Shown: one piece after another, positions 60,401 through 64,000 of the stretch
How the letters are laid out: every line of letters starts with the position of its first letter
How positions within the stretch are numbered: the first letter of the stretch is position 1
Assembly: GCA_035235625.1 (NCBI GenBank)
Contig: CP141141.1
Coordinates: 23,061,968-23,125,967 of the forward strand
DNA: 64,000 bases
Direction of reading: 5' to 3'
From: Saururus chinensis
Taxonomy: Eukaryota > Streptophyta > Magnoliopsida > Piperales > Saururaceae
Position numbers and translations under genes: made by a program
The notes under the pieces: model-generated
What the model saw: the letters and a program-made list of their open reading frames with translations, nothing else
Databases searched by the model: none
Told to the model about the DNA's origin: nothing

Positions 60401-61479
60401 AGAGTGTAAGTTCAGCTAGTACGATGATTTGTGTATGAGACTATATTTATATTCATATTTTGTTTGCTTCATGTGTGATTGCATGAATGCATCTATGTAT
60501 AAACTTACGAAGTTCATTGATTTATTTCCCCTACTGGGTATTTTTCTATTGAGTATTAAAATACTCATTACCCTATTTTTTAGCCCTGTGGTGCGTGAGG
60601 CTTGTGCAAGTTGTATTGGAGAGCTCTTAGTGATGGATGATCGTTCCGCGATGGATTATTTCCCCTTTGACTCAGGTATATCCTCGACTCAATGCAAGTA
60701 TATTTTGTGTCATGGTCTGATGTATTTGGTGAGATGAGATTTAAAAGTGTTTATATTTTTGGACTTGTAATTCGGATTAGACAGTGGATTGTTTATGGAA
60801 CTTGTACTTATGGATGACTCGGATAGATTTGTATTTAAAATCTATGATCATGGTAATTTATTCGTACGTTTGTTTTCGAGTAGTGCCTGAGGATATTTAG
60901 TTTGGCCGTACGATGTTTAATCGATTGATGAAAAAATTTAGATGGAAAAATTGATGCAATGTTTTGAATTATAATCTGTTTTCACAGGTTTTATATTTTG
61001 TTATTTTCCCGATTTATATTTTTTATATTACAAAAAAAATTTTGTAAATTTTAAGAAAATATGATGAAAAATCTCAAGCGTTATAGTAACATGCTAAAAT
61101 TAAAGAAGAGAAGAACAAAAGGCTTTATATGGTTTGCCAATAGTGCTTATATCCACAGGATCACACAACTTTCACTATTTTGGAGATGAGTAATTACAAA
61201 GCTTGAAGCCTTACGAGCAATAAATTCTCAAGCACCAAAACCAAAGAGCCTCTCAAACTCTCCCCCTTTCTCTCCCACGTGATGCAGTACTTATCCCAAA
61301 AAACCTCTCCTGCGTGAAGCACACCTTTTAGAAAAGATAAGCATTAACTATGGAGAAAAGGCATATACATGAAACTAACCATCTCGCCCACGTTCCAAAT
61401 ATGTTTGGAATATTTGGCTTAGGATAAGTATAGACCAATCAAAAGTTATTTCCACTTGGCTGAGTCTTCACATCAAACA

Positions 61480-61838
61480 GTGGTGGTGTAGGCTGCCCGA
61501 AGGTCATTTAGGAAGGAAAATGTAGGTGTTGTCAAGGCATGTGGCGTGCGTCCTCAAATTCTCTAAAGAGTGCATCCGCTGCCTAGTTCTGCGGCCCCAT
61601 TTGTACTCTAATTTGATACCCTAGAACCTTAGTCACCCATCGCTATTGTGCATGAGTAGACTTTTTGATCAATGAAATACTTGAGAATGATGGTCGATCC
61701 TCATAATAAAGTGTGAGGCCCACTTCATCACTGCATACACGATAGCCAACATCTTTCTCGTAAGTGAACAAGTGGAGGTGACCTAATAAATCCTTACTGA
61801 TGAATACAATAGGGCACTTGTACTGCTGCACTAAAAAA
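61480..61838 (-). pseudogene. Relic of gypsy RNase H
   Basis: Text such as LVQQYKCPIVFISKDLLGH, LHLFTYEKDV, RWVTKVLGYQ and ADALFREFED matches the end of a chromovirus RNase H (FSKAL, YEKE, KWVTKLLGYDF, ADALSRRFE). The frame is shifted and stopped several times. No flanking LTR was assigned. Confidence 0.7.
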
Positions 61839-61845
61839 CTAGAAT

Positions 61846-61905
61846 CGAACCGAACCAAAATTGATTAGTTCAGTTCCTTATTCAATTTGGTTCGGTTCCA
61901 AGCTT
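61846..61905. repeat. Short inverted repeat
   Basis: CGAACCGAACCAAAATTGA at 61850 is inverted as TCAATTTGGTTCGGTTCC near 61883-61900, with a 14-bp loop. A further GGTTCTAGTACGGTTCC follows. It may be the end of a small DNA element whose other end is not seen. Confidence 0.45.
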
Positions 61906-62222
61906 TGAGGAATGGAGCTTACTCGGTTCTAGTACGGTTCCAGCATGTAAAAACCCTATAACTGAATAACTCATTTTTTAATAAAAATTAGTTTGAACAG
62001 CCAAGATCATAACCTAATTGACTTTAACCTTTATGTGCCTCTTCCATCTCCTTACTCCTCAAGACCTCCCCAGTCCTCCTCTACCCGTTATCTCCTGATG
62101 CTCTACCCTTGACCCCTTTTGGCTTTCTCCTCCTTTGGCCTACCTACACTCTAACTCTCTCCTCGTGGAAGGTTTTTTATCCTATGTTTTGACAATGAGC
62201 CCAACATAAGTTATGCATGGAG

Positions 62223-62493
62223 TGTAACACCCCACATATTTATAATATTTTCCCTCAATTCACTTAGCAATTTTTATGACTCCACTCTTTTTATTAATAG
62301 ATTTATTGTGCTTTAATTTGTAAACTAATTCTTGGTGGCCCCACATGCATTGTATTTATTTTTGGTGGGGCCACCCTTAAGTTGGGGAATTATTGTATCT
62401 AGGTTTTTACCCTAAAAGATATTGCACGAGTTATGATAAGGATACTCCCTAAGATCTAGGTTAAGTAGTTGTTAAAGGGAGAGTAAGGGCAAT
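62223..62493 (+). repeat. LTR-start-like fragment
   Basis: TGTAACACCCCACATATTTA is a typical plant gypsy LTR opening, followed by GGGGCCACCC-like text. It is cut by the CTCGA-rich sequence at 62494. The other end is not visible. Confidence 0.4.
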
Positions 62494-62715
62494 TAAGGCT
62501 GCTAACTAACCGAGCTAGCTCGTCGAGCTAAACAGGCTCAGCTCGGTTCGGCTCAAATTTGGCTCAGCTCGAAGTGAGCTCGACTCGAGCTTGGTTCGAA
62601 CTCGAAAGTAAACGATTCTATCTTGAACAAGGGCCAACTCGAATCGACTCAACTCGACACCTGATCAGTTCGACTCAAAACTCAGCTCGAACTCGACTTG
62701 ATTTGTAATATATCA
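62494..62715. mobile_element. CTCGA-rich half terminus, possible hAT relic
   Basis: TAAGGCTGCTAACTAACCGAGC is followed by many AGCTCG, CTCGACTCG and CGGTTCGGCTC copies in both orientations, as in sub-terminal regions of plant hAT elements. No matching second end or 8-bp duplication was found in the window. Confidence 0.4.
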
Positions 62716-62727
62716 CTTCTTACATAT

Positions 62728-62992
62728 TATACCCATATTATATAAATTTCTTAACTTTCACCTTTCATGTACCCATAATATTTTATATTATTTTATAAAA
62801 TATATATACTATATACACATTAATATATGGTATATAACATACCATATAATATAGTATATAATACCCCTATTTTATAAATTTCTCAACTTTCATCTTTCAT
62901 GTACTCATAATATTTTATATTATTTTATAAAATATATATACTACATATACATTAATATATGGTATATAATATACTATATAATATGGTATATA
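62728..62992. repeat. Tandem duplication, 132-bp unit
   Basis: Two copies with few differences start with TACCC(A/C)TATT and TATAAATTTC, and contain CACCTTTCATGTACCCATAA, TTATAAAATATATATACTA and ATTAATATATGGTATATAA. The spacing between matching points is 132 bp (62742 and 62874). The inner part is also strongly palindromic AT sequence. Confidence 0.8.
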
Positions 62993-63640
62993 ATACCCAT
63001 AGTATGTTATTATATTTCAAATAAATATAAATCCTACTACTATTAAAATTGAGAATATAGGTATGATAAATTATTTTATTCCTATTCTACCTTTATTCAT
63101 CTTTATGATATTATTTAATTTTTAAATACTACCTTTAATCATTCTAATCCTAACAAATATAAATATGTAATTCTACTTGTATAATAAATATTCTTAATTC
63201 AACCAATCATATTAGTTTATAATTAAAGATTTAGTGAACTATATCTAGATTTTGCGTACAAATATATCCAGTGAACCAAGTCTAGATTTTGTTGTTAAGT
63301 TCCAATTATATTGATTTTTCATTTTGTAGGCAATCCACACACTATGAAATATGTTATTGCTGAGGTCCAAATAGTTCTCTCATCATGAACTTTTTTGTAG
63401 TCAGTAGAGTAATCAGATATGAAATACGTGAATAGGACTTGTCATGGCTTTGGTGACTAGTTCAGTTTTTTTAGCTTATTATATGGGAAATTTTATATAA
63501 ATAATATAAAAAAATAACTATCAAAATAACAGAGAGAGAAAATATTTACCAATATGGTATTCCTTTTCACTGACTAGGTGCTAACACCTGTGGTTTTAAA
63601 AAAAAAAATTCATAATTCCATCCTTTAGAAGGACGAAATA
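62993..63640. other. AT-rich sequence without recognisable features
   Basis: No open frame of note, no RNA gene and no LTR edge was seen. Confidence 0.4.
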
Positions 63641-63650
63641 AGTATGCTTA

Positions 63651-64000
63651 AATCAATACAATGTATTGATTCTTCTCTCTCATCTCTCTCTCTTCTATCT
63701 CTCCCCTCTCTATTCACTCTCTCTCCTCTCACTATTCACTTTCTCTCCCCTCTCTCTTTCGGTTATCTCTCTTCTCTTTCTATTCTCTCTCTCCTCTCTT
63801 CTAAATTAAAAAAAAAATGATTACATCATTCACAAATACATTATATTTTATTTAAAGTTTAATATTTTAACATATACTTTCTCCCCACTTCTCATAGCTA
63901 GGGCTTACGTCACACACATGAGAGAGACATGGAGAGAGAAAGAGAAATAAGAGAGGAGAGAGAGGAAAGAAAGTGGAGAGAGAGAGAGGAGAGAAAATAA
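63651..64000. repeat. CT-rich and GA-rich inverted arms
   Basis: 63671-63802 is almost entirely CTCTCT-like, and 63918-64000 is almost entirely GAGAGA-like, with about 115 bp of AT-rich sequence between. The perfect inverted repeat AATCAATACA/TGTATTGATT lies at 63651-63671, just before the CT arm. The block continues past the window end, so it may be a larger inverted element. Confidence 0.6.

Larger units (their letters stand above)
55123..61085 (-). mobile_element. Giant solo LTR A3, family A, interrupted
   Basis: Begins TGTAATGCCCCTG and ends CAAGCGTTATA (TACA mutated to TATA), flanked by a perfect duplication GTAAC (55118-55122 and 61086-61090). Removing the Athila solo LTR and its duplication leaves about 4.58 kb, matching A2 in reverse. 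It carries the same modules: GC-rich half (55260-57270), short-repeat blocks and GTAAG repeats. Many CG sites of A2 appear as TG or CA here. Confidence 0.88.
55044..61470 (-). repeat. Copia 5' LTR, interrupted by A3
   Basis: The LTR edge is placed at 55044 (TGAGCTTATAATACC on the plus strand) from its spacing to the primer site. LTR sequence runs to 55122, is broken by A3 and its GTAAC duplication, and resumes at 61091. A minus-strand CATATAAAGCC TATA box lies at 61131-61121. The far LTR end was not located, so 61470 is an estimate. Confidence 0.55.

Overview
The window looks like intergenic heterochromatin of a flowering plant. The evidence is a dense pile of Ty3/gypsy and Ty1/copia retrotransposon remnants (chromovirus types with an iMet-type primer site, an Athila type with a tRNA-Asp(GUC) primer site), a hAT-type transposon with a perfect 8-bp target duplication, very long solo LTRs and small inverted-repeat elements. 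I cannot name the species. No complete host gene is present. The only good host-gene candidate is a 73-codon terminal exon at 178-399 on the minus strand, of unrecognised function. No rRNA, tRNA, organellar insert or CRISPR array was seen.

Layout. 1-2244: candidate terminal exon plus unassigned sequence. 2245-8039: a truncated giant LTR (family A, copy A1) joined to a decayed minus-strand chromovirus called H-minus here. 8678-22966: a sister copy, H-plus, on the plus strand. It is split by a solo LTR of family B (B1, 8973-20739). B1 is split by a two-LTR Reina-like chromovirus (9872-18823), and that by a second family-B solo LTR (B2, 10839-14237), giving four nested levels. 22967-25034: unassigned sequence with a small hairpin element. 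25035-31799: part of another LTR, then a minus-strand Athila element with LTR, primer site, gag, protease, RT, RNase H and the start of integrase. 33692-44110: family-B solo LTR B3 holding a hAT element (36028-38829, itself hit by a Reina-type solo LTR) and an LTR-less Athila gag-protease fragment. 44800-about 61470: one minus-strand copia element broken into pieces by giant solo LTRs A2 (46299-51051) and A3 (55123-61085, itself holding an Athila solo LTR) and by two other LTR-like blocks. 61480-64000: a gypsy RNase H relic, LTR and hAT-like termini, a 132-bp tandem duplication and CT/GA-rich inverted arms.

The coding regions do not form a working pathway. Every gag and pol is broken by stops or frameshifts, and some catalytic or metal-binding residues are lost by transitions. 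Their value is as a record of insertion order: seven solo LTRs with recognisable target duplications against one element that keeps both LTRs, so LTR-LTR recombination has been frequent. The most unusual items are the 4.7-kb family-A LTRs, which contain a GC-rich tandem array of about 167 bp per unit; the TTCGAA-centred motif array shared by family-B LTRs; and the pol-LTR-leader order at the end of H-plus. No new functional system was found.
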